Shown here: positions 52,716-61,692 of the stretch, piece after piece
Layout of the letters: each line of letters starts with the position of its first letter
Numbering within the stretch: the stretch's first letter is position 1
Assembly (NCBI GenBank): GCA_018223435.1
Contig: JAGTTO010000001.1
Span: forward strand, 3,100,001-3,164,000
DNA length: 64,000 bases
Reading direction: 5' to 3'
Origin: Lachnospiraceae bacterium Marseille-Q4251
GTDB taxonomy: Bacteria; Bacillota; Clostridia; Lachnospirales; Lachnospiraceae
Made by a program: the position numbers and the translations under genes
Notes under the pieces: model-generated
Seen by the model: only the letters and a program-made list of their open reading frames with translations
Databases searched by the model: none
What the model was told of the DNA's origin: nothing

Positions 52716-53298
52716 CCTGATTTTAATGGCGGCTGGAAACAGCCGCCGTTTTGGAAGCAACAAGCTGTTGTATGAGTGGAGAGGGAAAAAACTGTACCGG
52801 TATATGTTCGATGCCCTGGTGGAAGCGGCGGAAGGGCTTCCGGAGGTTCGGGTCCGGGTGGTGACGCAGTATGAGGAGATCCTGAAAATGGTAGAAGAAT
52901 TGGCGAAAAGGGAGGCGCCGGGTTTTCTGACCGGCGTTTACAGCCCGGAAAGCGTCAAAGGGCTTTCCTATACGATAAGGAAGGCACTGGACTTTGAGGC
53001 TGCCGATCCGCCGGAGGCTTTCGCTTTTTTTACAGCGGACACGCCGGAGTTTTCCTCTTCGGATATTCGGGAGTTTCTGGAGGCTTTCTTAGCTTCAGGC
53101 CGTCCGTTGGCCTGTGTCCGTTGCGGAGAAACTTACGGAAATCCTGCCGTTTTTTCCTGGAAATATGCACCGCTTTTTCAGGTCCTCACCGGGGACCAGG
53201 GTGGAAAGAAGGTGCTGAATCAGCTGCTTGACGACTGCTTTTTCTACGAGCTTCCGGAGGGCAGCCGGAGGGATATCGATACACCGGAGGATTTATAG
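52705..53298 (+). CDS. MocA-like molybdenum cofactor cytidylyltransferase
   Basis: The 197-residue protein has the MobA/MocA nucleotidyltransferase start LILMAAGNSRRFGSNKLL (GxxxRxGxxK) and FFTADTPEFS for the metal Asp. MocA adds CMP to molybdopterin to make the dinucleotide form used by molybdenum hydroxylases. The start lies inside the 3' end of the large-subunit gene (11-base overlap), which supports a maturation role for that enzyme. Confidence 0.85.
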   Translation: MKIDLILMAAGNSRRFGSNKLLYEWRGKKLYRYMFDALVEAAEGLPEVRVRVVTQYEEILKMVEELAKREAPGFLTGVYSPESVKGLSYTIRKALDFEAADPPEAFAFFTADTPEFSSSDIREFLEAFLASGRPLACVRCGETYGNPAVFSWKYAPLFQVLTGDQGGKKVLNQLLDDCFFYELPEGSRRDIDTPEDL

Positions 53299-53322
53299 TT
53301 CTTAATGAAGTAGAGTGGAGTT

Positions 53323-53728
53323 ATGAAGAATCATACCTGGCTTGGCATCACGAATGAAACGCAGGAAAATGTGTACTTTCTGGATTATGAGCTCCGTCCG
53401 CTGGAGACAATGACGATTTCTATCTGGCCGGATACTTCCGGCTACAAGAGTCTTGGCGGCGTTTATATCAACCGGGAACCGGCCGAATACAGAGGTGGTA
53501 AGGAATGTACGACGTATTCCATGGGAAAGTTTCCTTCTGGCCGGCGATCCCAATGTATCTCCCTATGTAATCAATGACGAGGAGGTTTCCGAGGAAGATT
53601 TCAATTCCCGGAAGGAAAAATGGAATCAGATATCCAGTCATTTCGTGACGATAAGCTATGATCTCATGACGGATATCACGGATATGAACATCGAGATTCT
53701 GCTGAATGCGGACTATCAAACTTCCTGA
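53323..53728 (+). pseudogene. Small unknown gene split by a frameshift
   Basis: The first frame (ATG at 53323) gives a plausible protein with NHTWLGITNETQENVYFLDY and continues to about MGKF near 53532, then becomes unlike protein and stops at 53577. The +1 frame takes over with LLAGDPNVSPYVINDEEV and runs to TGA at 53728. One extra base near AAGTTTCC (53526-53534) would join them into about 134 residues. I do not recognise the family. A sequencing error, a real lesion, or recoding are possible. Confidence 0.55.
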
Positions 53729-53748
53729 AAAAGGAGTCGAAAAAAGAC

Positions 53749-53777
53749 TTGAAACCTCTGGAAGATATGCATACAAT
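53749..53777 (+). promoter_or_regulatory. Promoter of xpt
   Basis: TTGAAA (53749-53754) and TACAAT (53772-53777) are separated by 17 bases, about 40 bases before the start. The leader is too short for a purine riboswitch. Confidence 0.7.
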
Positions 53778-53815
53778 AGAGTAAATGTGAAAAACAATTA
53801 GGAGGAAAATCGCTC

Positions 53816-54397
53816 ATGAAGCTTTTGGAAGACAGAATCCGCCGGGACGGTGTGGTTAAGGAAGGAAATGTACTGAAAGTAGATCGTTTTTTGAATCATC
53901 AGATGGATATTGAACTGTTTCAGGAGATTGGAAAAGAGTTCAAACGCCGTTTCACAAATGAGAATGTAAACAAGATCCTCACGATCGAGGCTTCCGGAAT
54001 CGGAATCGCCTGTATCGCGGCAGAATCTTTTCATGTGCCGGTAGTCTTCGCAAAGAAGACCCAGACAAAAAACATTGCCGGAGAGGTTTACACCACTCAG
54101 GTGGAGTCCTTTACCCATGGAAGAATCTATGACATCATCGTATCCAAAGAATTTTTAGGAAAAGGTGACCGGGTGCTTCTGATCGACGACTTCCTGGCCA
54201 ATGGAAAAGCTCTGGAAGGCCTGGCACAGCTGGTACAGGATTCCGGCGCAGAGCTGGTGGGAGCCGGCGTTGTGATCGAGAAAGGTTTCCAGAGAGGCGG
54301 AGATGCCATCCGTGCAAAAGGCATCCATCTGGAGTCCCTGGCCATCGTAGAGTCCATGAATGACAAGACCGGAGAGATCGTATTCCGCGAGCAGTAA
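53816..54397 (+). CDS. xpt: Xanthine phosphoribosyltransferase
   Basis: The 193-residue protein has the Xpt-specific N-terminus ([12 protein letters not shown]) and the PRPP-binding loop [14 protein letters not shown]. It makes XMP from xanthine and PRPP in purine salvage. Length and sequence are those of the Firmicutes enzyme. AGGAGGAAAA precedes the ATG. It lies next to a xanthine dehydrogenase-type hydroxylase, which would supply or compete for xanthine. Confidence 0.94.
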   Translation: MKLLEDRIRRDGVVKEGNVLKVDRFLNHQMDIELFQEIGKEFKRRFTNENVNKILTIEASGIGIACIAAESFHVPVVFAKKTQTKNIAGEVYTTQVESFTHGRIYDIIVSKEFLGKGDRVLLIDDFLANGKALEGLAQLVQDSGAELVGAGVVIEKGFQRGGDAIRAKGIHLESLAIVESMNDKTGEIVFREQ

Positions 54398-54423
54398 ACG
54401 AGCAGAAGTGGGAGGTTTATCGT

Positions 54424-56019
54424 ATGAATACAAAACAGGCAGTGCAGGAGGGCAGAACCGTCCTCGGCATCGAATTTGGTTCCACGAGAATCAAGGCAGT
54501 ACTGGTAGATGAGAATGCCCATCCCATCGCCCAGGGCGGCTATGACTGGGAAAACCGCTATGTGGACAACATCTGGAGTTATACGCTGGAGGATATCTGG
54601 AAAGGCCTCCAGGGCTGTTATCAGGAAATGGCGGAGGATGTGAAAAAGACCTATGGCGTCACGCTGAAAAAAATCGGAGCCATCGGTTTCAGCGGCATGA
54701 TGCACGGCTATATGCCTTTTGATAAGGAAGGAAAGCTTCTGGTTCCCTTCCGGACCTGGAGAAACAACATCACAGGACAGGCTTCTGACGTCCTTTCCGA
54801 GCTTTTCAACTTCCAGATTCCTCAGAGATGGAGCATCGCCCATCTTTACCAGGCGATCCTCAACGGAGAAGAGCATGTGAAGGATGTGGCCTTTTTCACG
54901 ACTCTGGCGGGCTATATCCACTGGAAACTCACGGGAGAGAAGGTCATCGGTATCGGCGAGGCCTCCGGCATGTTCCCCATCGATGTGGAGAAAAAAGATT
55001 TTTATCCGAAAATGCTGGATCAGTTCGACGAGCTGGTAGCTCCGAAAGGCTATCCCTGGAAGATCCGCGAGATCCTTCCGAAAGTCCTGGTGGCTGGTGA
55101 AGCTGCTGGAATCCTGACGGAAGAGGGAGCGAAGCTTCTGGATGTCAGCGGTGAACTGGAAGCGGGCATTCCCTTATGTCCGCCGGAGGGAGACGCCGGA
55201 ACCGGCATGGCAGCCACCAACAGTGTGCGTCAGCGTACGGGTAATGTTTCCGCCGGAACCTCTGTGTTTGCAATGCTGGTTCTGGAAAAAGAGCTCAGCA
55301 CCCGTTATCCGGAGATCGATATGGTGACGACGCCGGCAGGCGATTCTGTCGCCATGGTTCATTCCAATAACTGCACCTCCGACCTCAATGCCTGGGTGGG
55401 CCTTTTTGATGAGTTCGCCTCCGCAATCGGGGCGAAGATCGACAAAAATCAGCTGTTTTCCACGCTCTACAATAAGGCTCTGGAAGGAGATAAGGACTGC
55501 GGTGGTCTTCTGGCCTACGGCTATCTTTCCGGTGAGCATATCACGCATTTTGAGGAAGGCCGTCCGCTCTTTGTCCGCACACCGGGGAGCCATTTCTCCC
55601 TGGCAAACTTTATGCGGGTGAATCTCTATACAGCTCTCGGCGCTTTAAAGACCGGACTGGATATCCTTTCCTCCAAAGAGGGTGTGGAAGTGGACAAGAT
55701 TCTGGGCCACGGCGGTCTCTTCAAGACGCCGGGCGTGGGACAAAAGATCCTGGCAGCGGCCATGAACGCTCCGGTTTCCGTCATGGAGACGGCAGGCGAG
55801 GGCGGAGCCTGGGGAATCGCCCTTCTGGCTTCCTATATGCTGCAGAAGAAAGATGGCGAGAGCCTTGCGGATTATCTGGACAGCAGAGTATTTGCGGACA
55901 GCAAGGCCATCCGTGTGGAGCCGGATACGGAAGATGTGGCTGGTTTTGAGACCTTTATGAAACGGTATCAGGCAGGGCTTGCCATCGAGCGTGCGGCTGT
56001 GGAGAGCCTGGCAGATTAA
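54424..56019 (+). CDS. FGGY-family carbohydrate kinase, probable L-ribulokinase
   Basis: The 531-residue protein has the FGGY phosphate-1 motif [21 protein letters not shown], the ATP region [20 protein letters not shown] and [14 protein letters not shown] kinases phosphorylate pentuloses and other sugars. AraD follows after 12 bases, so L-ribulose is the likely substrate, although the sequence is not of the classic AraB type. The products enter the pentose phosphate route also represented at the start of the window. Confidence 0.8.
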   Translation: MNTKQAVQEGRTVLGIEFGSTRIKAVLVDENAHPIAQGGYDWENRYVDNIWSYTLEDIWKGLQGCYQEMAEDVKKTYGVTLKKIGAIGFSGMMHGYMPFDKEGKLLVPFRTWRNNITGQASDVLSELFNFQIPQRWSIAHLYQAILNGEEHVKDVAFFTTLAGYIHWKLTGEKVIGIGEASGMFPIDVEKKDFYPKMLDQFDELVAPKGYPWKIREILPKVLVAGEAAGILTEEGAKLLDVSGELEAGIPLCPPEGDAGTGMAATNSVRQRTGNVSAGTSVFAMLVLEKELSTRYPEIDMVTTPAGDSVAMVHSNNCTSDLNAWVGLFDEFASAIGAKIDKNQLFSTLYNKALEGDKDCGGLLAYGYLSGEHITHFEEGRPLFVRTPGSHFSLANFMRVNLYTALGALKTGLDILSSKEGVEVDKILGHGGLFKTPGVGQKILAAAMNAPVSVMETAGEGGAWGIALLASYMLQKKDGESLADYLDSRVFADSKAIRVEPDTEDVAGFETFMKRYQAGLAIERAAVESLAD

Positions 56020-56031
56020 GGAGAATGGATT

Positions 56032-56718
56032 ATGCTGGAAGAACTGAAACAACAGGTGTATGAAGCAAATATGCTTCTGCCGAAACATAAACTGGTAACT
56101 TTTACCTGGGGAAATGTGAGCGGCATCGACCGGGAGAAAGGGCTTTTTGTCATCAAACCCAGCGGGGTGGATTATGACAAGTTGACGCCGGAAGATATGG
56201 TGGTTATGGATCTTGAGGGCAACCGCGTGGAGGGACATTATAATCCTTCTTCCGATACGGCTACTCATCTGGAGATTTATAAAGCCTTCCCGAAGATCGG
56301 CGGTATCGTACATACCCATTCTTCCTGGGCTACCTCCTGGGCCCAGGCCGGCCGGGGAATCCCCTGCTACGGCACGACTCAGGCGGATTATTTCTACGGT
56401 GAGATCCCCTGCGTGCGAAACCTGACCAAAGAGGAGATCGAGGAAGCCTATGAGAAAAATACGGGGCTTCTGATTGTGGATTATTTCAAAGACAAAGATT
56501 ATATCGCCATGCCCGGCGTTCTCTGCAAGAACCACGGGCCCTTTACCTGGGGAAAAGATGCCTTTGAAGCCGTTCACAACGCTGTTGTTCTCGAAGAGGT
56601 GGCCAAGATGGCCAGCCGCTGTGAGCGGATCAATCCCGATGTGAAACCGGCTCCCCAGGAGCTGCAGGATAAGCATTATTACCGGAAACACGGGGCAAAC
56701 GCCTACTACGGCCAGTAA
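56032..56718 (+). CDS. araD: L-ribulose-5-phosphate 4-epimerase
   Basis: The 228-residue protein has the class II aldolase fold of Ara[14 protein letters not shown], the zinc ligands in VHTHSSW, and the second His in [11 protein letters not shown]. It interconverts L-ribulose-5-phosphate and D-xylulose-5-phosphate, which transketolase can use. An AAGGAGAATGG site precedes the ATG. It is in an operon with the kinase. Confidence 0.93.
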   Translation: MLEELKQQVYEANMLLPKHKLVTFTWGNVSGIDREKGLFVIKPSGVDYDKLTPEDMVVMDLEGNRVEGHYNPSSDTATHLEIYKAFPKIGGIVHTHSSWATSWAQAGRGIPCYGTTQADYFYGEIPCVRNLTKEEIEEAYEKNTGLLIVDYFKDKDYIAMPGVLCKNHGPFTWGKDAFEAVHNAVVLEEVAKMASRCERINPDVKPAPQELQDKHYYRKHGANAYYGQ

Positions 56719-56830
56719 GCCAATGGGGGCGGGAAAAATTGGTCTTTTCTCTGTCCCGGATGGCATCATATACAAGAAGAATCCCGGTCTTCGTGATGGA
56801 TGGCAGGGATTTTTCTGTGTCGAGGAAAAG

Positions 56831-57670
56831 TTAAGCTAAAGTGCAAGTCACAAGTCCCTTTTTTTCGCCGAGAAATTCCAGCATGGAGAGAGCGGTCTCC
56901 TGAAGCTCTGGCGTGTCGGCCTGGTTCCAGACGGGAATCACCGGGGCGGGAAAGCGGCTCCGAAGAGGGACGAGGTAACCCAGATTTTGGAGGAGGGCCA
57001 TATCCTGGGCAGTGATGGTCTGCCAGTCCTGTGGTGAAGAGAGAGGTTCCCAGAGTGTTGAAGGGATCTTCTGATGTCCGGTCGGAGGCTCGCAAGTTGA
57101 CAGAGCGGAGAGCAGTGAGTAAGCTTTGGCGAGGGCTTCCACGGCAAGTTCCTTCCGGTGACAGAATTTCGCCGGATCTTTTCCTAGGGCGGAAAGGCCG
57201 GTGACGGCGAGGATGAGATCCGTGTCTTCCGGAACAACAGGTTCCGTCGCATTGGGATATTTTAAAGGAAGGCGTCTCGAACCGTCAGCCTCCACGAGCA
57301 CCAGGTCTGCGAAAGCGCCCGCTTTTTCATAGGTTTCCCAGCCGGGGAAACCTATTTTTTTGATTTCTGAGGAGTCGACAGGTACGCCCGCGACTGCAAA
57401 GCCGTCTTTTTTTAATTTCTCAATCACATCCTCCGCCCTGCCGGTGAGTACGCCGTCCCTTTCCGGAAGCTGCATATGAGTCGTGGGCAGCAGCAGAACA
57501 GAAAGCCCCCGCTCCCGGGCTTCCCGGGCCAATGTATAGAGAAGAGTGGTCTTCCCGCCGGAGCCCACGGCCGCGATATGAAAAGGTTTTTTCAATACTT
57601 TTTCTCCAAGCCCCAAAGCCTCCCAGAGAGATTCACAGGGAGTTGGGGAGGCTGCTTTTCGGATATACAT
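56831..57670 (-). CDS. YqeC-like selenium-dependent hydroxylase accessory protein
   Basis: The 279-residue protein has the P-loop GSGGKTTLLYTLA, TTHMQLP, LVEADGSRRLPLKYP and NQADTPEL. This matches YqeC, a putative GTPase/ATPase that occurs with selenium-dependent molybdenum hydroxylases, and a MocA-like protein and hydroxylase lie 3-7 kb to the left. I infer a role in cofactor selenation or insertion. No selD, selA or other selenium genes are in the window. Confidence 0.85.
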   Translation of the reverse strand: MYIRKAASPTPCESLWEALGLGEKVLKKPFHIAAVGSGGKTTLLYTLAREARERGLSVLLLPTTHMQLPERDGVLTGRAEDVIEKLKKDGFAVAGVPVDSSEIKKIGFPGWETYEKAGAFADLVLVEADGSRRLPLKYPNATEPVVPEDTDLILAVTGLSALGKDPAKFCHRKELAVEALAKAYSLLSALSTCEPPTGHQKIPSTLWEPLSSPQDWQTITAQDMALLQNLGYLVPLRSRFPAPVIPVWNQADTPELQETALSMLEFLGEKKGLVTCTLA

Positions 57671-57770
57671 AAGTGATAGTCCTTTCTGTCAGTTACATAT
57701 CTGTCTACATTACTTACCCTTATTTTACCGGATTCTCCATGTAACCACAATCTCTTTTCACGCATATTCC

Positions 57771-57799
57771 TTGACCCCGCAGCCTCCAGGGCTTACAAT
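57771..57799 (+). promoter_or_regulatory. Promoter of the Uma2 / methionine sulfoxide reductase pair
   Basis: TTGACC (57771-57776) and TACAAT (57794-57799) are separated by 17 bases. Confidence 0.75.
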
Positions 57800-57824
57800 A
57801 GCGATATGCAAAGGAGGGGAGTTT

Positions 57825-58364
57825 ATGCCTTTACCAAAAGAAGAACTTTATACCATAGGTGATATTTACAGCCTGCCGGAAGGAGAACGTGCAGAACTGA
57901 TCGATGGGCAGATTTATGACATGGCCCCGCCAAGCCGGCATCATCAGGAGATCTCGATGGAATTATCGACGGCCATTCAGTCCTACATCCGCTCAAAAAA
58001 AGGAAACTGCAGAGTTTATGCCGCTCCTTTTGCCGTGCAGCTGGACGAGGACTCCCATACTTATGTGGAGCCTGATATTTCCGTGATCTGTGATCCGAAC
58101 AAACTGGATGAGAGGGGCTGCAAGGGGGCTCCGGACTGGATCATCGAGATTGTTTCGCCTGCCAGCAGGAGAATGGACTATTACACCAAGCTTTTCAGGT
58201 ACCGGACGGCCGGTGTGCGGGAATATTGGATTGTAGATCCGTCCAAAAATCAGATCATCGTCTACGATTTCGAGCACGGAGATATGGAACAGTTTACGTT
58301 TCAGGATTCCATCAAGGCCGGGATCTATGAAGACCTTTTTATCAGATTAGAGAATGTGGAGTAA
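57825..58364 (+). CDS. Uma2-family (DUF820) endonuclease-like protein
   Basis: The 179-residue protein has the Uma2 fold, a PD-(D/E)xK nuclease relative: ERAELIDGQIYDMAPPS, VEPDISVICDP with the Asp, PDWIIEIVSPAS with the Glu, and YWIVDPSKNQI. Its cellular role is unknown; the family is common in cyanobacteria and some Clostridia. The ATG at 57825 follows AAAGGAGGGGA. It is six bases ahead of the sulfoxide reductase gene. Confidence 0.85.
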   Translation: MPLPKEELYTIGDIYSLPEGERAELIDGQIYDMAPPSRHHQEISMELSTAIQSYIRSKKGNCRVYAAPFAVQLDEDSHTYVEPDISVICDPNKLDERGCKGAPDWIIEIVSPASRRMDYYTKLFRYRTAGVREYWIVDPSKNQIIVYDFEHGDMEQFTFQDSIKAGIYEDLFIRLENVE

Positions 58365-58370
58365 AAATTT

Positions 58371-58814
58371 ATGAACTACGAAAATCTGCTCCGGGAGATG
58401 CGGTCTCTGGCGGAGCATGTATCTTACCCGATCACGAACCTGGCCAATGCTTCGGCCCTTCTCTTTGAGGAGATGGACCGCTTAAACTGGGCGGGCTTTT
58501 ATATCCGGCAGGGCGAGGAGCTTCTTCTGGGGCCGTTTCAGGGAAAAGTGGCCTGCACGAGGATTCCGCTGGGAAAAGGAGTCTGCGGGACCGCGGCGAA
58601 GAGCGGCCAGACCCAGCTTGTGAAGGATGTTCACGAGTTTCCGGGTCATATTGCCTGCGACAGTGCGTCCAATTCTGAGATTGTGGTGCCCCTCTGGAAA
58701 GACGGGAAAGTCTGGGGCGTTCTGGATATCGACAGTCCCGAGAAAGCCCGTTTTGATGAAAAAGATCAGGAAGGCCTGGAGGCCTTTGCCCGCCTGCTGG
58801 AAGAGCTCCTGTAA
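58371..58814 (+). CDS. Free methionine-(R)-sulfoxide reductase (GAF type)
   Basis: The 147-residue GAF-fold protein keeps all three Cys of the fRMsr family: ACTRI, GVCGTA and IACDS. It reduces free methionine R-sulfoxide using thioredoxin. The thioredoxin reductase and thioredoxin genes lie directly downstream, which fits the need for a reductant. Length matches the family. Confidence 0.9.
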   Translation: MNYENLLREMRSLAEHVSYPITNLANASALLFEEMDRLNWAGFYIRQGEELLLGPFQGKVACTRIPLGKGVCGTAAKSGQTQLVKDVHEFPGHIACDSASNSEIVVPLWKDGKVWGVLDIDSPEKARFDEKDQEGLEAFARLLEELL

Positions 58815-58827
58815 GAAAGCAGCCAGA

Positions 58828-58856
58828 TTGACAGAATTAAATGTGTATGCTATTAT
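58828..58856 (+). promoter_or_regulatory. Promoter of the thioredoxin reductase gene
   Basis: TTGACA (58828-58833) and TATTAT (58851-58856) are separated by 17 bases. The transcript has a leader of about 95 bases with a short AGGAA/TTCCT hairpin. Confidence 0.75.
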
Positions 58857-58953
58857 AGGAATGATTCCTGATTTTGGCAACCAGTACAGAACATAAAAAT
58901 GAAAAAACAGGCTATGCAAATTTATTTGCAATAGACTAAACGAGGACAATCCA

Positions 58954-59859
58954 ATGGAAAATATCATTATCATAGGCGGCGGCCCAGCAGGTATTTCCGC
59001 GGCCCTTTATGCTGCCCGCTCCGGCAGAGACCCGCTGGTCATCGAGCACGGGGCCGGAGGCCTCAAGAAGGCCGAAAAAATTGAAAATTATTACGGAGGC
59101 GGAACCCTGTCGGGCCAGGAGCTCTACGATAGAGGCATTGATCAGGCCAAGACTCTTGGCATCCGTATCCTCACGGCCCAGGTCGTGGGCGTGGAAGGCT
59201 TCGATACCTTCACGGTTCACACCGACCAGGGCGATTTTGACGCAAAGGCAGTGATTTTGGCAACAGGCACCAGCCGGAAAGCTCCGGTGATTCCGGGCCT
59301 TAAGGAGCTGGAAGGCAGAGGCGTGAGCTACTGTGCAGTCTGCGATGCCTTTTTCTACCGGGGCAAAAAAGTGGCAGTCATCGGAAACGGCGATTTCGCT
59401 CTGAAAGAAGCGGAGGAGATTGGAAACGTGGCCTCCGAAGTGACGATCCTCACGAACGGCCTTCCCGGAGCCTTCTCCAGGAAGCCGGAATATCCGGTCC
59501 GCACAGAGAAAATCCAAAACTTAAAAGGCACGGACTTTCTGGAGGGTGTGGAGCTTGCCGACGGAACCGGGCTTGAAGTTTCCGGCGTTTTTGTAGCCAT
59601 AGGAACGGCAGGAAGTACGGAGATTGCCCGGCGTATGGGAGCAGAGCTCACAGAAAAAGGCAACATCCGGGTGGATGAAGAAATGCGTACCACGATTCCG
59701 GGCCTCTACGCTGCAGGAGACTGCACCGGCGGCCTTCTCCAGGTAGCGAAAGCCGTCTACGAGGGAGCTGTGGCAGGTATGGACGCTTCCAGATACACCC
59801 GCCCCGAGAAAGCACCGGAGCTTGCAGCCGCAGAAGCAACTGGAAAAAGGCAGGAATAG
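58954..59859 (+). CDS. trxB: Thioredoxin reductase-like flavoprotein
   Basis: The 301-residue protein has the FAD loop GGGPAGISAALYAA, the redox motif CAVC at about residue 130, a second nucleotide loop GNGDFALKEA, and LYAAGDCTGGLLQVAKAV. It passes electrons from NAD(P)H to thioredoxin. The second loop reads GNGDFA rather than the usual GGGDSA. Its partner thioredoxin gene lies 94 bases downstream. Confidence 0.9.
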   Translation: MENIIIIGGGPAGISAALYAARSGRDPLVIEHGAGGLKKAEKIENYYGGGTLSGQELYDRGIDQAKTLGIRILTAQVVGVEGFDTFTVHTDQGDFDAKAVILATGTSRKAPVIPGLKELEGRGVSYCAVCDAFFYRGKKVAVIGNGDFALKEAEEIGNVASEVTILTNGLPGAFSRKPEYPVRTEKIQNLKGTDFLEGVELADGTGLEVSGVFVAIGTAGSTEIARRMGAELTEKGNIRVDEEMRTTIPGLYAAGDCTGGLLQVAKAVYEGAVAGMDASRYTRPEKAPELAAAEATGKRQE

Positions 59860-59953
59860 CGGGCGTTTTCACGGCCAGGATTTACCGGCCGCCGGAATAA
59901 AAAACACAGAACAAGAAAAAATAAGCACAAAACATAAATAAGGAGAACATACT

Positions 59954-60256
59954 ATGGAAATCACATTAAACAGCAGTAATTTCAATGAAACCATCAAAAG
60001 CGAGGAGAAAATCCTCGTAGACTTCTGGGCAACCTGGTGCGGTCCCTGCATGCGTCAGGCTCCGATCTTGGAGGAGCTGGCCGGAGAGGGCTATCACATC
60101 GGCAAAGTGGACGTTGACCAGGCACCGGATCTCGCTGGAACCTACCGCGTTATGAGCATCCCGACCCTGATCCTCTTCAAAAACGGCGAAGAGGTGAAGC
60201 GTTTCATCGGCCTGCAGACCAAAGATACCTTAAAAGCGCTTCTGGACGCAGAATAA
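59954..60256 (+). CDS. trxA: Thioredoxin
   Basis: The 100-residue protein has the WCGPC active site in VDFWATWCGPCMRQAP and the cis-Pro of SIPTLILFKNGEE. It reduces disulfides and serves the sulfoxide reductase upstream. An AAGGAGAAC site precedes the ATG. Confidence 0.94.
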   Translation: MEITLNSSNFNETIKSEEKILVDFWATWCGPCMRQAPILEELAGEGYHIGKVDVDQAPDLAGTYRVMSIPTLILFKNGEEVKRFIGLQTKDTLKALLDAE

Positions 60257-60269
60257 GAGGCACAAAGCG

Positions 60270-61424
60270 ATGCAGAACAGAGCCAAAGATCTCTGCCCTG
60301 TGGCGAAAAAATGCGGAGGCTGCCAGTATCAGGGCGTGCCCTACGAGAAACAGCTGCAGGAAAAAGAGAAGACGGTAAAAAAACTTTTTAAGGGGATCTG
60401 CCCCGTCCATTCCATCAAAGGAATGAAGGAGCCCTATCACTATCGGAACAAAGTCCATGCAGTTTTTGACCGGGACAGAAGGGGAAATATCATCTCCGGC
60501 GTTTACGAGATGGGCAGTCACCGGGTCGTTCCTGTGGAAACCTGCAGGATCGAGGATCAGAAGGCGGACGAAATCATCGGAACGATCCGGGGCATGCTGA
60601 AATCCTTCAAGATCCGCACCTACGATGAGGACACGGGATACGGCCTGCTCCGCCATGTTCTGGTAAAACGGGGCTTTGCTACCGGGCAGATCATGGTGGT
60701 TCTGGTGACGGCCTCTCCGGTTTTTCCCTCCAAAAATAATTTCGTGAAAGCTCTCCGGCAGAAACATCCGGAGATTACCACGATTGTCCAGAACATCAAC
60801 GGCAGAGGAACCAGCGCCGTTCTTGGCAAACAGGAGCAGGTGCTCTATGGAAAAGGCTACATTGAGGACAGCCTTATGGGCCTGAAATTCCGGATTTCTG
60901 CCCGTTCCTTCTACCAGATCAATCCGGTTCAGACCGAGGTGCTCTACGGAAAAGCCCTGGAGCTTGCGGGCCTGAAAGGAAAAGAGACCGTCATCGACGC
61001 CTACTGCGGCATCGGCACCATCGGTCTTCTGGCGGCGAAAAAGGCCGGAAACGTCATCGGCGTGGAGCTGAATCCCGACGCTGTGCGGGACGCCATCGGA
61101 AACGCCAAGGGAAACAAGATCACGAATGCCCGCTTTTTCTCAGGGGATGCCGGCGAGTTCATGATTGATATGGCAGACCAGGAGGAGAAAGCCGACGTGG
61201 TCTTCATGGACCCACCCCGAAGCGGAAGCACGGAAGCCTTCCTCGACGCGGTGGCGCGCCTGGCTCCGAAAACCGTAGTCTACATTTCATGTGGTCCCGA
61301 GACCCAGGCCAGAGATGTGAAATATCTCCTGAAAAAAGGCTATCGCGCAGAAGGCGCCTGGCCGGTGGATATGTTCCCCATGACCGACGAGATCGAGAAC
61401 ATCTGCCTTCTGAAGAAAATTTAA
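60270..61424 (+). CDS. rlmD: 23S rRNA (uracil-C5)-methyltransferase, RlmD-like
   Basis: The 384-residue protein has the N-terminal iron-sulfur set (CPVAKKCGGCQYQ), then the SAM-binding region VIDAYCGIGTIGLLAA, and the catalytic block FMDPPRSG plus VYISCGPETQARD with the nucleophile Cys. It methylates a uracil in 23S rRNA (RlmD, RlmC and the Gram-positive RlmCD type are hard to separate by eye). It starts 13 bases after trxA and ends at a strong terminator. Confidence 0.85.
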   Translation: MQNRAKDLCPVAKKCGGCQYQGVPYEKQLQEKEKTVKKLFKGICPVHSIKGMKEPYHYRNKVHAVFDRDRRGNIISGVYEMGSHRVVPVETCRIEDQKADEIIGTIRGMLKSFKIRTYDEDTGYGLLRHVLVKRGFATGQIMVVLVTASPVFPSKNNFVKALRQKHPEITTIVQNINGRGTSAVLGKQEQVLYGKGYIEDSLMGLKFRISARSFYQINPVQTEVLYGKALELAGLKGKETVIDAYCGIGTIGLLAAKKAGNVIGVELNPDAVRDAIGNAKGNKITNARFFSGDAGEFMIDMADQEEKADVVFMDPPRSGSTEAFLDAVARLAPKTVVYISCGPETQARDVKYLLKKGYRAEGAWPVDMFPMTDEIENICLLKKI

Positions 61425-61437
61425 ATGGTAAATACGA

Positions 61438-61474
61438 AAGAACAGTTCAAAAACAGCAGGACTGTTCTTTTTTT
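61438..61474 (+). terminator. Terminator after the rRNA methyltransferase gene
   Basis: AAGAACAGT (61438-61446) pairs with ACTGTTCTT (61461-61469), followed by T-run to 61474. Confidence 0.88.
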
Positions 61475-61545
61475 GTGCATACAAATAAGAAATTTTAAAT
61501 TTTATAGTCAGAAGAAATTGACAGATGTTTTCAGGTAAGGGTATA

Positions 61546-61658
61546 CTAGTATAGTGTTTTCGAAATAACCAGACCATTGACTTGTCTGCAAATCCGATTG
61601 CACAGTTGAATCTGCATCCTGCGTGAATGGTCCAGTTATTTTCGAAACGTTATACTAG
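61546..61658. repeat. 113-base inverted repeat before the GGDEF gene
   Basis: Two 33-base arms (61546-61578 and 61626-61658) are near-perfect reverse complements: they share CTAGTATA, TTTCGAAA-TAAC and GACCATT blocks with three or four differences and one slip. The loop is 47 bases. Arms end in TATACTAG-like sequence. It may be a MITE-like element or a cruciform regulatory site. No ORF of its own is present. Confidence 0.7.
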
Positions 61659-61692
61659 GCTAAACTATTCATTTATGTGGAGAAAAATAGAT

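Noticed and set aside
50973..52763. 596-codon minus-strand ORF opposite the molybdopterin subunit gene
   Set aside because: The plus-strand frame has all catalytic motifs; the antisense frame is His/Arg-rich and without motifs.
53729..53815. Purine riboswitch before xpt
   Set aside because: Only about 40 bases lie between the predicted promoter and the start codon, and no conserved purine-aptamer loops are visible.
57771..57824. Upstream TTG start for the Uma2-like protein
   Set aside because: The TTG at 57771 is the -35 element of the promoter; the ATG at 57825 has a strong ribosome site.
61627..61692. N-terminal extension of the GGDEF protein
   Set aside because: The upstream ATG lies in the arm of the long inverted repeat and lacks a ribosome site; the ATG at 61693 has GGAG at a usable distance.
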